DNA of 64,000 bases from CBDUEV01 sp965366365 (lineage in GTDB: Bacteria; Actinomycetota; Acidimicrobiia; Spongiisociales; JAENVV01), in contig CBDUEV010000008.1 in the NCBI GenBank assembly GCA_965366365.1, positions 3,422 to 67,421 of the forward strand, in the 5' to 3' direction. Positions 1-7,761 of the stretch are shown one piece after another; the stretch's first letter is position 1, and the number at the start of each line of letters is the position of its first letter. Position numbers and translations under genes: made by a program. The notes beneath the pieces are model-generated. The model was not told the DNA's origin. It did not search any database and saw nothing but the letters and a program-made list of their open reading frames with translations.

Positions 1-2
1 TT

Positions 3-962
3 CTCGCCAACCCTGCAGCATCGGGTTTCACCGGCGGTCTCCACCGAGATGTGATGACCGTTCTGCGACAGGGCTACAAGGTAGAGGCCATCTGGCCGAC
101 CGACACCGACGACGCCGTCCGGCTAGCCCGGGAGGCCGTCGCGGACCGGGTCGACGTCATCGTGGCGATGGGCGGTGACGGCATCGTCCACCATGTCGCC
201 AACACGCTGGCAGGGACCTCCAGTGCACTGGGGATCATCCCGGCCGGCACCACGAACGTCCTGGCCGACATCCTCCACATCCCGACCCGCCCGATCGATG
301 CCGCCTACTACCTGCTCAAGGCGAACCGGCCGCAGCCCGTCTCCATCGTCTCGATCTCAATGGACGGGGCCGCACCGATCTATGCGACCTTCGCGGCCGG
401 CATCGGCCTGGATGCCGAGGTCGTGGAGTCTGCCGAGAAACGCCCGGCTCGCAAGACACATTTCGGCTGGCTGCACTACGGTCGATCGACCCTCGACGTC
501 GTCTTGCGGCGTTTCCGCAGTCGGCTCCCCAACCTACGCGTCGACGCCGGCGAGCAGAAGTTCGACGCGGTCACGCTCCTCGTTCAGGCTCACTGGCCCT
601 ACTCCTACTTCGGCAAGGTGCCGTTGAGTTTCTCGGACCGTGCGCCGGAGGGAGTCCACGTCGCCATCTTCGAAACGCTCCCGCTGCACCGCGTCGCCAA
701 CGTCGGGGTGCGGGTCTTGTCCGGACGCCGGCTCGGGAAGGCCCGGGGTGTCCACGTCTTGGAGGACATCGCCTGCCTCACGGTCGTGGCCGAACCGTCG
801 GCGCTCGTCCAGGCGGATGGCGAGCTGCTCGGAACCGCCGGCCATATCGAACTCAAGGCGGTGCACGACGGGTTGAGGGTGATGGCCCCCGCCTTCACGC
901 CCGAACCCAAGCCGGTGCGGACCCGTCGGAGTCTCCGGCGCGCCATCGAGCATCGCCGCTAG
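3..962 (+). CDS. Diacylglycerol kinase family lipid kinase (5' truncated by window edge)
   Basis: The frame is open from the left edge and reads through a typical lipid-kinase N-terminus (LANPAASGFTGG), so the gene starts outside the window; the GTG near position 51 is internal. The nucleotide-binding signature GGDG is followed by a PAGTTN segment that corresponds to the GTxND loop of DAGK/YegS/sphingosine-kinase catalytic domains. The family phosphorylates diacylglycerol or related lipids with ATP at the membrane. The C-terminus is rich in Arg and Pro, which may be a simple tail. The gene converges on the eIF-2B-like gene, with stops only 8 bp apart. The exact lipid substrate cannot be read from the sequence. 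Confidence 0.85.
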   Translation, partial: LANPAASGFTGGLHRDVMTVLRQGYKVEAIWPTDTDDAVRLAREAVADRVDVIVAMGGDGIVHHVANTLAGTSSALGIIPAGTTNVLADILHIPTRPIDAAYYLLKANRPQPVSIVSISMDGAAPIYATFAAGIGLDAEVVESAEKRPARKTHFGWLHYGRSTLDVVLRRFRSRLPNLRVDAGEQKFDAVTLLVQAHWPYSYFGKVPLSFSDRAPEGVHVAIFETLPLHRVANVGVRVLSGRRLGKARGVHVLEDIACLTVVAEPSALVQADGELLGTAGHIELKAVHDGLRVMAPAFTPEPKPVRTRRSLRRAIEHRR

Positions 963-970
963 CTCGCTCC

Positions 971-1843
971 TCAGCGAAGACGGCGAGCGACGGGACGCTC
1001 AGTGGCCAGTCGCGAGAGCTCTCCTGGGGCAAGACTTCCGTTCTCGGTCACCACGGAAGTGAACCAGGAAAGGGGCACGACCTCGGCGAGTCCACCCACC
1101 CCTGGGCCGCTGGCCGCCGATAGCCGAATCGCCCGTTCGAACAACTCTTGAGGCAAGACTTTGTCCTCCGAGGCGACGATGTGAACCGGCACCGAGTAGT
1201 CGGAGGCGGCCTCGGCCAGCGCGCACGTTCCCACCTTGTTGATCGCCCTGCCTGGACCGATCGCGTCGGCGCCAACCAGCAGAAGATCCATCCCGGCGAT
1301 GAGCTCGATGGCCTCGTCATCGGCGAGCAACTCCACCTCGAAGCCGGCCTCGGCGAGTTCGGAGGCGAGTTCGCGACCCTCGCCCATTGGCAACGCCTCG
1401 GTGCAGACCACCCGGAAATCGCGGTCCTTGAAGGCCAGGTCCAGAACCGCCCGGACCGAGGAGGACGACGAGTGAACCATCACCGTTGCCCCCGGGGCGA
1501 TGAGGGCCGCACCCTGCCGGGCCACCTGTCCCATCGTCTGCTCGAGGCGCCGGACGGTCTCCAAAGTGAGAAGTTCAACGGCGTCGGGACCGTCGTCGGC
1601 AGCCAACGAAACCGCATTCTGGAGATTGGCCACCGGGGCGACCGTGGGGTGACTGGCCGCCAGGAAGTCGACCGCGTCGAGGACGGCGGCGGGAAAGGCG
1701 TCGGGATCGTAGTGGGTGACTCCCGCCAGGAGGGCGCCGACCGCATGGGCCGAACGTCCGCCCAGTGTGGTCGCGCTCGACAGCCGATCATCGGCTACTG
1801 CCGTCAACTGTTTCCAGGTTTGCCACTGCCGCCACTGCGTCAT
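971..1843 (-). CDS. eIF-2B alpha/beta/delta-like protein (sugar-phosphate isomerase family)
   Basis: The 290-residue protein carries the family signature GADAIGPGRAINKVGT in its C-terminal half, the phosphate/sugar-binding segment of MtnA, ribose-1,5-bisphosphate isomerase and eIF-2B regulatory subunits. A Ser-rich loop (VMVHSSSSSV, about residues 130-139) fits the substrate-phosphate site. Bacterial members are usually isomerases of aldose-1-phosphates rather than translation factors, but the substrate here is unknown. The ATG at 1843 follows GAGG at a plausible distance. A strong hairpin lies upstream, so it probably has its own transcript rather than reading through from mscS. Confidence 0.75.
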   Translation of the reverse strand: MTQWRQWQTWKQLTAVADDRLSSATTLGGRSAHAVGALLAGVTHYDPDAFPAAVLDAVDFLAASHPTVAPVANLQNAVSLAADDGPDAVELLTLETVRRLEQTMGQVARQGAALIAPGATVMVHSSSSSVRAVLDLAFKDRDFRVVCTEALPMGEGRELASELAEAGFEVELLADDEAIELIAGMDLLLVGADAIGPGRAINKVGTCALAEAASDYSVPVHIVASEDKVLPQELFERAIRLSAASGPGVGGLAEVVPLSWFTSVVTENGSLAPGELSRLATERPVARRLR

Positions 1844-2147
1844 GCTGCCTCACCGATGCACCCCTCACTCGGCTGAGCAAGGCGTTCAGAAAAGGATAGA
1901 GGCTCCGGTAAGGGGGGCAACCGGAGCCTCTATCAGAAGGCAGAGGAGTCGTATGTGCGAAATCGATGCCAGGGAAAGTCTCGTTTCCGCAACTCGCTCT
2001 GCTTCAGGACGTGAATGAACACATCCAATGTAAGTGAACTATACAACAAACCGTGCATATATGGAAGGGGTTCCAAGGGTTTTTTTACCGATTTCCCAAA
2101 TTCTGCCGGAGGCGAGGAAGGCCCAGGTCGGAGGCCCAAGGGGGCTC
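1844..2147. other. Intergenic region between mscS and the eIF-2B-like gene
   Basis: These 304 bp hold no credible gene. The left part contains a perfect 15-bp inverted repeat described separately. The stretch around 2030-2095 is markedly richer in A and T than its surroundings, with a run of seven T at about 2080-2086 and a short GGAA/TTCC stem beside it. Its base composition fits untranslated DNA. I see no tRNA, riboswitch or repeat array here. Confidence 0.6.
1885..1934 (-). terminator. Rho-independent terminator after mscS
   Basis: Arms at 1895-1909 and 1920-1934 are perfect 15-bp inverted repeats around a 10-nt loop. Read on the minus strand, the stem is followed by CTTTTCTG, so it should end the dynamin-GTPase/mscS transcript before the eIF-2B-like gene. 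The T-tract is short, but the stem is very strong. Confidence 0.75.
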
Positions 2148-3011
2148 TCAGCCACCGTCCGGCGGGCCATCGGTGAGAGCGGCGGGGCCGTGGATCGTCA
2201 GCTGAGGGAACGGAATCTCGATCTTCTCCGTGGTGAGACGATTCTTGATCCTGCGCAGCGCCTCTCGCTTGACCACCCATCGATCGTCGGGACGGGTGGT
2301 CAGGACCGCCCGCAAGACGACAGCCGAGTCACCGAGTCGTTCCACCCCGAGGATCTCGGGAGGTTCGTACATCTTGTCCACCCACTCGGCGCCTTCGGCG
2401 AAGCGGGCCAGTTCATCGCCGAACACCTCGAGAGCTCGGTCGACATCGGCGCCGTACGCCACACCGACATCGATCACCAGTCGGGAGAACTCCTGGGTGT
2501 AGTTGGAGGCAACATCGATCGTGCCGTTGGGGATGTAGTGCACCACTCCGTCGAGGTCACGGAGGACCGTGACCCTGAGTCGAATGTCCTCGACCTTCCC
2601 GGACACGCCGGCCACCTTCACGACATCGCCGATGTGGAACTGGTCCTCGGCGACGATGAAGAAGCCGGCGATCACGTCGGCCACCAATCCCTGGGCGCCG
2701 AACCCGATGGCGACCCCCACGACGGAGCCGACGGCCAGGAAGGGAGTGATCGGAACTCCCCAAATGGCCGCGATGGTCAGCAGCACCGTGACCACCAACG
2801 CCACCAGCACCACCCGTCGTGTCAGCACCCAGACCGTCTCGGCGCGTGCCTTCCGTTCGTCGGAATGCACCGTGCCGTCATCCTTCATCATGCGTTCGAT
2901 GGCGGCCGGGCCGGCTCGCCGGAAGAGTTGCCAGCCGGCGACCGCGAGCAGAAGCATGACGAGCGTCTTGATGACGCCCTCGACGGATACGGCTGCCCAG
3001 AAATCGGCCAT
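2148..3011 (-). CDS. mscS: MscS-family mechanosensitive channel
   Basis: The 287-residue protein has an N-terminal helix, a second membrane segment (about 70-90) and a pore-lining Gly/Ala-rich helix (VGVAIGFGAQGLVADVIAGF, about 115-135), followed by the beta domain with HIGDVVKV and the C-terminal alpha/beta domain. This is the minimal three-helix MscS/YkuT layout, which releases solutes on osmotic downshock. The ATG at 3011 lies 2 bp after the stop of the upstream GTPase gene and has an AGAGGAAC ribosome site, so the two are cotranscribed. Channels and dynamin-like GTPases sharing an operon suggests a membrane-stress role (inference). Confidence 0.9.
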   Translation of the reverse strand: MADFWAAVSVEGVIKTLVMLLLAVAGWQLFRRAGPAAIERMMKDDGTVHSDERKARAETVWVLTRRVVLVALVVTVLLTIAAIWGVPITPFLAVGSVVGVAIGFGAQGLVADVIAGFFIVAEDQFHIGDVVKVAGVSGKVEDIRLRVTVLRDLDGVVHYIPNGTIDVASNYTQEFSRLVIDVGVAYGADVDRALEVFGDELARFAEGAEWVDKMYEPPEILGVERLGDSAVVLRAVLTTRPDDRWVVKREALRRIKNRLTTEKIEIPFPQLTIHGPAALTDGPPDGG

Positions 3012-3013
3012 GT

Positions 3014-4627
3014 TCAGTTCCTCTTTTCCAGAATCTCTTCGTATTCGGCAGCCTGAAGGGCTACCTGGGCGAGGGCTCCCTCGAGTTCCGCTCTCGATCG
3101 GAGCAGTGACCGGAGCGGGGTACCCACCGCTCGGCTCAAGGCATTGCCCATGCTCTCCGAGAGGTCCGCACGGTAGGCCGTCGCCAGCAACCTACCTTGA
3201 CGCCGTCCGCTCACGTCGACCAAACGGGAGAGCAGGAGGCCGATCAGCAAGGCGCCCAGCATCAGCATGAGCGGCCAGGGCCAGGATCCGCGCTCGATGG
3301 ACGTCGGGACCGCCCACGCCCACACCGCCCCAGCCACGAAGGCGGCCGCCAGCACCCACTTCACCCACCGGACCGCCGTCCACCAGCCGAGCACGGGGGG
3401 CTCGAGATCGATCTCGGATCGATGCCTGGCCAGTTCGACGGCCCGCACCACCCCTTCCTCCAGGGTCGAATCATCGAATCTCTCCCTCAGGACGCGACCA
3501 AACGGACCCCCGGCTGCGAAGGCGAGGTCCCCCACGAATCCGTCCAGCTTCGCCTGCGCCGCCTCCAATCCGGGCCGGTTCTGCCACGCCTCGGTCGATT
3601 TCTCGAGAGCCGCCTGTTCGGGCACCAAGCCGAGGACGCGGCCGAGCACCGTCGCCCGAGCGGCCACCAGCACCGAACCGAGGGGTCCGCAGGCGGCGCG
3701 TTCGGCCACGGCCGAGCCCTCCCGTTCGGCAACGGCATGAAGGTCCGGACCTGCCACGAGGTCGAGCAACATGTTGGACACCTGATCCCGTGTCTCCGCC
3801 CATCGCTCGTCATAGCCCAGCGAGGCTCCATGCCGGAGCCCAGCCAGTCGAGCAACCTCCCTGCCCGCTTCCTTGATATCGGTGACGAGCTTGGCGATGG
3901 CTGCATTCTTGGTGGCCAGCCGGTCGCGGACCAACGACATGAGGTGCCCCACGCCCTCGACCTGGCCGCCCGGAGGGTCGGCGGCCACCGGAATGACGAT
4001 CGGCTTGTGAATCCCGTCGTCGGCGAGACGGCGTTCGAAATCGAACAGGATCGCCTGAAGCTCATTCGGCTGGAGCCGATCGATCTGATTGACGACGAAC
4101 ATGAACTGGTCGGCGTATCCGGCCAGCGGTTGCAGGTACTCGTGGTGCAGGATGCGGTCGTTGTACTTCTCGGGGTCGACGACCCACAGCACCGCGTCGA
4201 CACGGGGAAGGAGCCGCTCGAAGGTCTCTCGGTGGGTGCCCACCACCGAGTCCGTGTCCGGCATGTCGATGATCACGTACGGAGTCGGCTGGTCGTGGCC
4301 GACGCGATCGAAGATCTCCATGTCGTCGAGAAGGCGCACGAGACCGGGTTCGGGTTGCGAGGGTATCCAGGCGAGTGGTTGCGAGGTGGTGGGACGGATG
4401 TGGCCCGCTTTGGCCACCTCTTCGCCTGCGATGGCGTTCAGCAGGCTCGACTTCCCAGAACCGGTGCCACCGGCCAGCGCCACCACGATCGACTCGCCGA
4501 GGAAACCGATGCGCCGGCGGGCGTGTCGAGCCGCTTCCGCGGGGCCGGCCAGATCGGCCGGATCGACCACCTCGGAGGCGCGTCCCACGGCGAGATCGAG
4601 GCTATCGAGCAGCCGGTCAAGTTCCAT
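3014..4627 (-). CDS. Dynamin-like GTPase, second of a pair
   Basis: The 537-residue protein has a GTPase domain with G1 GGTGSGKS at 53-60, a G2-type RPTTS, a G3-type DMPDTDS and a G4-type NQID. A long helical middle region follows, then two hydrophobic segments (about 415-465) forming a membrane hairpin and a helical C-terminal tail. This layout fits bacterial dynamin-like or YjdA/Era-like large GTPases that remodel membranes. Its start overlaps the end of the upstream GTPase gene by 11 bp, indicating translational coupling, and mscS follows directly. Actinobacterial dynamins often work as such pairs (known for DynA/DynB of Streptomyces); equivalence to those is not claimed. Confidence 0.8.
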   Translation of the reverse strand: MELDRLLDSLDLAVGRASEVVDPADLAGPAEAARHARRRIGFLGESIVVALAGGTGSGKSSLLNAIAGEEVAKAGHIRPTTSQPLAWIPSQPEPGLVRLLDDMEIFDRVGHDQPTPYVIIDMPDTDSVVGTHRETFERLLPRVDAVLWVVDPEKYNDRILHHEYLQPLAGYADQFMFVVNQIDRLQPNELQAILFDFERRLADDGIHKPIVIPVAADPPGGQVEGVGHLMSLVRDRLATKNAAIAKLVTDIKEAGREVARLAGLRHGASLGYDERWAETRDQVSNMLLDLVAGPDLHAVAEREGSAVAERAACGPLGSVLVAARATVLGRVLGLVPEQAALEKSTEAWQNRPGLEAAQAKLDGFVGDLAFAAGGPFGRVLRERFDDSTLEEGVVRAVELARHRSEIDLEPPVLGWWTAVRWVKWVLAAAFVAGAVWAWAVPTSIERGSWPWPLMLMLGALLIGLLLSRLVDVSGRRQGRLLATAYRADLSESMGNALSRAVGTPLRSLLRSRAELEGALAQVALQAAEYEEILEKRN

Positions 4628-6335
4628 GCCACTCCTCGATCAGTTTCTCGACTTCGTCGGCTGCGCCGTGCAGTTCATCGGGTTGGCCCGTCTCGAGGCC
4701 CCGGAGGACGGTATGGAAGCGTTGGGCGTCCTCGCTCAGCAAACCGGCGATGTCCTGCTCCAGGCGATCCCGCGCCGTGGTGGCGAGCGCCCGAGCGGCG
4801 GCCGACCCGAACACGTGCTCGAGGATCGACTGCTGAGCGGCCGCGGCGCCGGCCGCGATTCCGAACTCGCTTCCCGTGAGACCTCCCGTCTGAGAGAACA
4901 CCACCAGCAGCAGGGTCACTGCTGCCGCGTTGACTCCGAGGGACGCCACACGCGCGACCCGTTTCTTGCCCACACCCTGCTCTGCGATGAGCTCGGCCAG
5001 CCCGGCGATCCAGTCCTCGACAGCCTCGGTCGCGCGGTCGGGCGTTCCGTCGTCACAACGCCACAGCCGGGCATCGGCGAGGAGATCTCTACCACCGGGG
5101 TGGAGATCCCACGCTCCTGCTGCAGCCCGGGCGGCGAGATCGGCGCGCCGCACCACGGCGGTCACGAGTTCGTGCTCGGCCTCACGACCGACGGTCGTCT
5201 CGGCCGCGGAGGCCCCTCCCAACACCCGGCGACCCCATGCTCGCACCCGGCCGGCTCCCTCGGTGAGCGCTTTGAGCAGCTCACCCGTCCCGACGAAATC
5301 CTGCCACCTACGGAGGACCTCTCCACGAATGAGCGTCCCATTGTCGAGAGAACGCTTCACCTCGTCCATCTGTTTGGCGTAGGCCTCGTCGACCACCCTG
5401 CCCAGGTCCTCCAGCTGCGCGCTCTCCATCGCCACCTCGGCGGCGAGCTGCCGAGTTCGCTCCACGGCGTCTCTCCCAGCACCGAGAACCGCAGATTCGA
5501 CGACCCGATCCCGCTCCTCCCTGTCCGCCATCGTCTCGAGGTGATCTCGAATCGGCCGGACTGCTGCGGCGGACAATCCCCCATGAGCAGGTTCTATCGG
5601 CTGTTCGGCGAGCGTGACGATCTCGTCCCCTGCGGAAATGATCCCACCTTCCGCCAAGCGCCGCCGGTAGTCGGCCACGATGGGGTCGATTCCAAGTGCG
5701 TCGAAATCCGTCGGCATACGGTTCATGATGTAGACCATCGGAAGCCTTCTGGCTTTGGCTTTCGCCAGGAACTCCCACGGCACGGCGTCGGCATAGCGTT
5801 GAGCCGAAGTGACGAACAGGCAGACATCGGCGACCGCCAGAAGCTCGTCGGCGATCTCTCGATGGACTCCCTCGACGGAGTCGAAATCCGGTGCGTCGAT
5901 GACCGTGAGCGTCTCGAGAATGGGGTCGACCGACGGCACCAGGGTCAGCGAGCGCACCGCGCTGGGGTCGGTCGAATACCCCGTGAGGAAATCTTCGGCA
6001 TAGCGGCCCGCGTGGTCCCGATGGCACCAGATGACCGGCCGCCTCGTCGTCGGACGAACCGCTCCCGGCTCGGAGATCCTGGCCTGGGCGATGGAGTTGA
6101 TGAGCGTGGACTTCCCTGCGCCGGTCGAGCCGACCAGCACGGCCACGATCGGTGCGCCGAGATCCCCCAATCGGGGAATGAGGTATTCGCGGATCGCCCA
6201 GAGGAGGTCGTCACGTTCACCGGTTCGTCGCTCCGCATCCCCGCCGGGAAGCCGGAACTCGGCCGCGGAGACGGCTTCGGCGAGCCGATGGAGCGCTGCC
6301 CGTAGGTTCGTTTCGGCCGCCAGATCTGCACACAT
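4617..6335 (-). CDS. Dynamin-like GTPase, first of a pair
   Basis: From the ATG at 6335 the protein has 572 residues. G1 is GSTGAGKS at about 69-76, followed by RPTTRR (G2 region), DAPDFDS (G3) and MNRMP in the G4 position, where the usual N/TKxD Asp is replaced, so guanine specificity may be altered. A helical stalk fills the middle, and a hydrophobic stretch near 450-490 is the likely membrane element. I chose 6335 over the in-frame ATG at 6356 because the longer form would run almost into the divergent promoter and adds an unconserved leader. It overlaps and is coupled to the second GTPase. Confidence 0.75.
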   Translation of the reverse strand: MCADLAAETNLRAALHRLAEAVSAAEFRLPGGDAERRTGERDDLLWAIREYLIPRLGDLGAPIVAVLVGSTGAGKSTLINSIAQARISEPGAVRPTTRRPVIWCHRDHAGRYAEDFLTGYSTDPSAVRSLTLVPSVDPILETLTVIDAPDFDSVEGVHREIADELLAVADVCLFVTSAQRYADAVPWEFLAKAKARRLPMVYIMNRMPTDFDALGIDPIVADYRRRLAEGGIISAGDEIVTLAEQPIEPAHGGLSAAAVRPIRDHLETMADREERDRVVESAVLGAGRDAVERTRQLAAEVAMESAQLEDLGRVVDEAYAKQMDEVKRSLDNGTLIRGEVLRRWQDFVGTGELLKALTEGAGRVRAWGRRVLGGASAAETTVGREAEHELVTAVVRRADLAARAAAGAWDLHPGGRDLLADARLWRCDDGTPDRATEAVEDWIAGLAELIAEQGVGKKRVARVASLGVNAAAVTLLLVVFSQTGGLTGSEFGIAAGAAAAQQSILEHVFGSAAARALATTARDRLEQDIAGLLSEDAQRFHTVLRGLETGQPDELHGAADEVEKLIEEWHGT

Positions 6336-6382
6336 GGATGAGCGATTCTCCCACAATGCGCGAATGTGTCACACCTTCCGGA

Positions 6383-6388
6383 TACATT
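6383..6388 (+). promoter_or_regulatory. -10 box TACATT, leaderless start
   Basis: TACATT ends 6 nt before the ATG at 6395, so transcription should begin at or next to the start codon. No Shine-Dalgarno sequence is present. A TGTG-T-CACA palindrome lies just upstream (6365-6373), within the 59-bp divergent region shared with the GTPase pair. Confidence 0.55.
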
Positions 6389-6394
6389 GTCGCC

Positions 6395-7702
6395 ATGACC
6401 TCCTCAGCCAAGCTTCCTGCAGAATCGACCGCCGTGGCCGTGCACGGCGACAGCATTCACATCGACGGCTTGATCGTCGAGGACTCGACCCTCGCCTCCC
6501 TCCTGAGACGGGAACCAGAAGAGCAATGGCCCGCCGTCGTGGCTCGAGCGCTCGGAGTGGGTGCGCGTGGGCTCGCCTCCATGGGCTTGGGGGTGGATCT
6601 CGATGAAGTCGACCTCCGTATGGAGAGGAGCGTTCGCCGCTTGACCGACGAAGCTCAGAACCAGGTGAGCCGGGTCCTCGACACCGCCAGGAAGGGCTTC
6701 CGCGAGGAACTCGATCCCGAGATCCGGTCGTCCGTCATGGCCCGCTCCCTGCAGGAGTTCCAGCGCTGGCAGGGCGAGTTCCTGCACAGCATGGACCCGT
6801 CCCAGAGCGACAGCCACACCGGCCGCCTCGTGGCCTCGCTGGGAGAGTTGGTGGGACCCGGGGGGCTCCTCGAATCCAAGGTGACGGAGTTGTTCGACCC
6901 GGCGTCGGACACGTCGGGGCTCGGGTTGCTCACCGCGCTGGTCGACGAACGGTTCGCGGAGATGCGAGATCTCTTGATGAAAGCCGAGGGCGCCGCCGCC
7001 GAGGCCGAGCGCGGCACCCAGAAGGGATTCGCCTACGAGGACCGGGTCGAGGAAGCCTTGCGACTCGCCGCCACACGACTGCCAGGAGCGTATGTCGAAC
7101 GAACCTCGACCGAGACCGGATCACTCGATGCGTCGTCGAAGGTGGGTGATTTCGTCATCACAACCGATGCCGGCCACCGCATCGTCGTGGAGGCGAAGAA
7201 CGTTTCCTCTCTCGCCGTCCACGGCAAGTCGGGCGTTCTCAGTGAACTGGACCTCGCCATGGCCAATCGTCGAGCATCGTTCGGTATCTGCGTGTCGGCA
7301 CAAGACGCCTTTCCCACCGAGGTCGGTTCGTTCCGCTCTGACGGTCACCGACTGCTGATCGTCGACGACGGCGACGGCCTGATGCTCGAGGTGGCCCTGC
7401 AGTGGGCAGTGGCCACCCTGGTCGCCGAGGCATCGGTCACGCCCAGCTTCGACATCTCGATGGTCCGTGAACGCCTGGCCAGGCTCCGGTCGTTGGCTCG
7501 GCAATTCTCCAACACGCAGCGGTCCCTCACGAAGATCAGTTCCTCAGTCACCAGCGTGCAGACCGACCTGGCCGAGATGAGGGCGGAGTTGCTGGCCGCA
7601 GCTGATGAGATCGCCTTGGAACTGAGCAGGGCGAGCAGCGATGGGGACGGCGATGCTCGCGCCGACGTCTTTGATCTCCGTCCGGCGGCAGGCGCCAGCT
7701 GA
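6395..7702 (+). CDS. Unknown coiled-coil protein with a PD-(D/E)XK nuclease-like core
   Basis: I do not recognise a named family for this 435-residue protein. Residues 1-210 are mostly helical, and 355-415 look like a second coiled coil. Between them, 210-345 resembles a PD-(D/E)XK fold: an acidic helix (FAYEDRVEEAL, 212-222), then GD at 251-252, and VEAKN with E266 and K268, spaced as in restriction-endonuclease-like cores. DNA cleavage is inferred from this motif only. The ATG at 6395 is preferred over the frame-opening ATG at 6338 because a TACATT -10 box sits 6 nt upstream. It is divergent from the dynamin-like pair, which may point to shared control. Confidence 0.6.
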   Translation: MTSSAKLPAESTAVAVHGDSIHIDGLIVEDSTLASLLRREPEEQWPAVVARALGVGARGLASMGLGVDLDEVDLRMERSVRRLTDEAQNQVSRVLDTARKGFREELDPEIRSSVMARSLQEFQRWQGEFLHSMDPSQSDSHTGRLVASLGELVGPGGLLESKVTELFDPASDTSGLGLLTALVDERFAEMRDLLMKAEGAAAEAERGTQKGFAYEDRVEEALRLAATRLPGAYVERTSTETGSLDASSKVGDFVITTDAGHRIVVEAKNVSSLAVHGKSGVLSELDLAMANRRASFGICVSAQDAFPTEVGSFRSDGHRLLIVDDGDGLMLEVALQWAVATLVAEASVTPSFDISMVRERLARLRSLARQFSNTQRSLTKISSSVTSVQTDLAEMRAELLAAADEIALELSRASSDGDGDARADVFDLRPAAGAS

Positions 7703-7761
7703 GGGGCGCCTTCCGGCGAGGGGCCCAGCTGGCCTACCCGCCCATCGTGGGCAGGGCAACC

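Noticed and set aside
51..962. Treating the GTG near 51 as the true start of the lipid kinase
   Set aside because: The frame stays open to the left edge and encodes the conserved N-terminal LANPAASG segment, so the gene is truncated by the window.
1844..2147. A small protein gene in the AT-rich gap
   Set aside because: Frames here are short, lack starts with ribosome sites or TANNNT spacing, and their composition differs from coding DNA in the window.
2034..6305. Very long open frames on the plus strand opposite mscS and the two GTPase genes
   Set aside because: They mirror the codon pattern of the minus-strand genes, have no protein-family motifs, no ribosome sites and repetitive Arg/Pro/Ser composition, as expected for antisense frames in GC-rich coding DNA.
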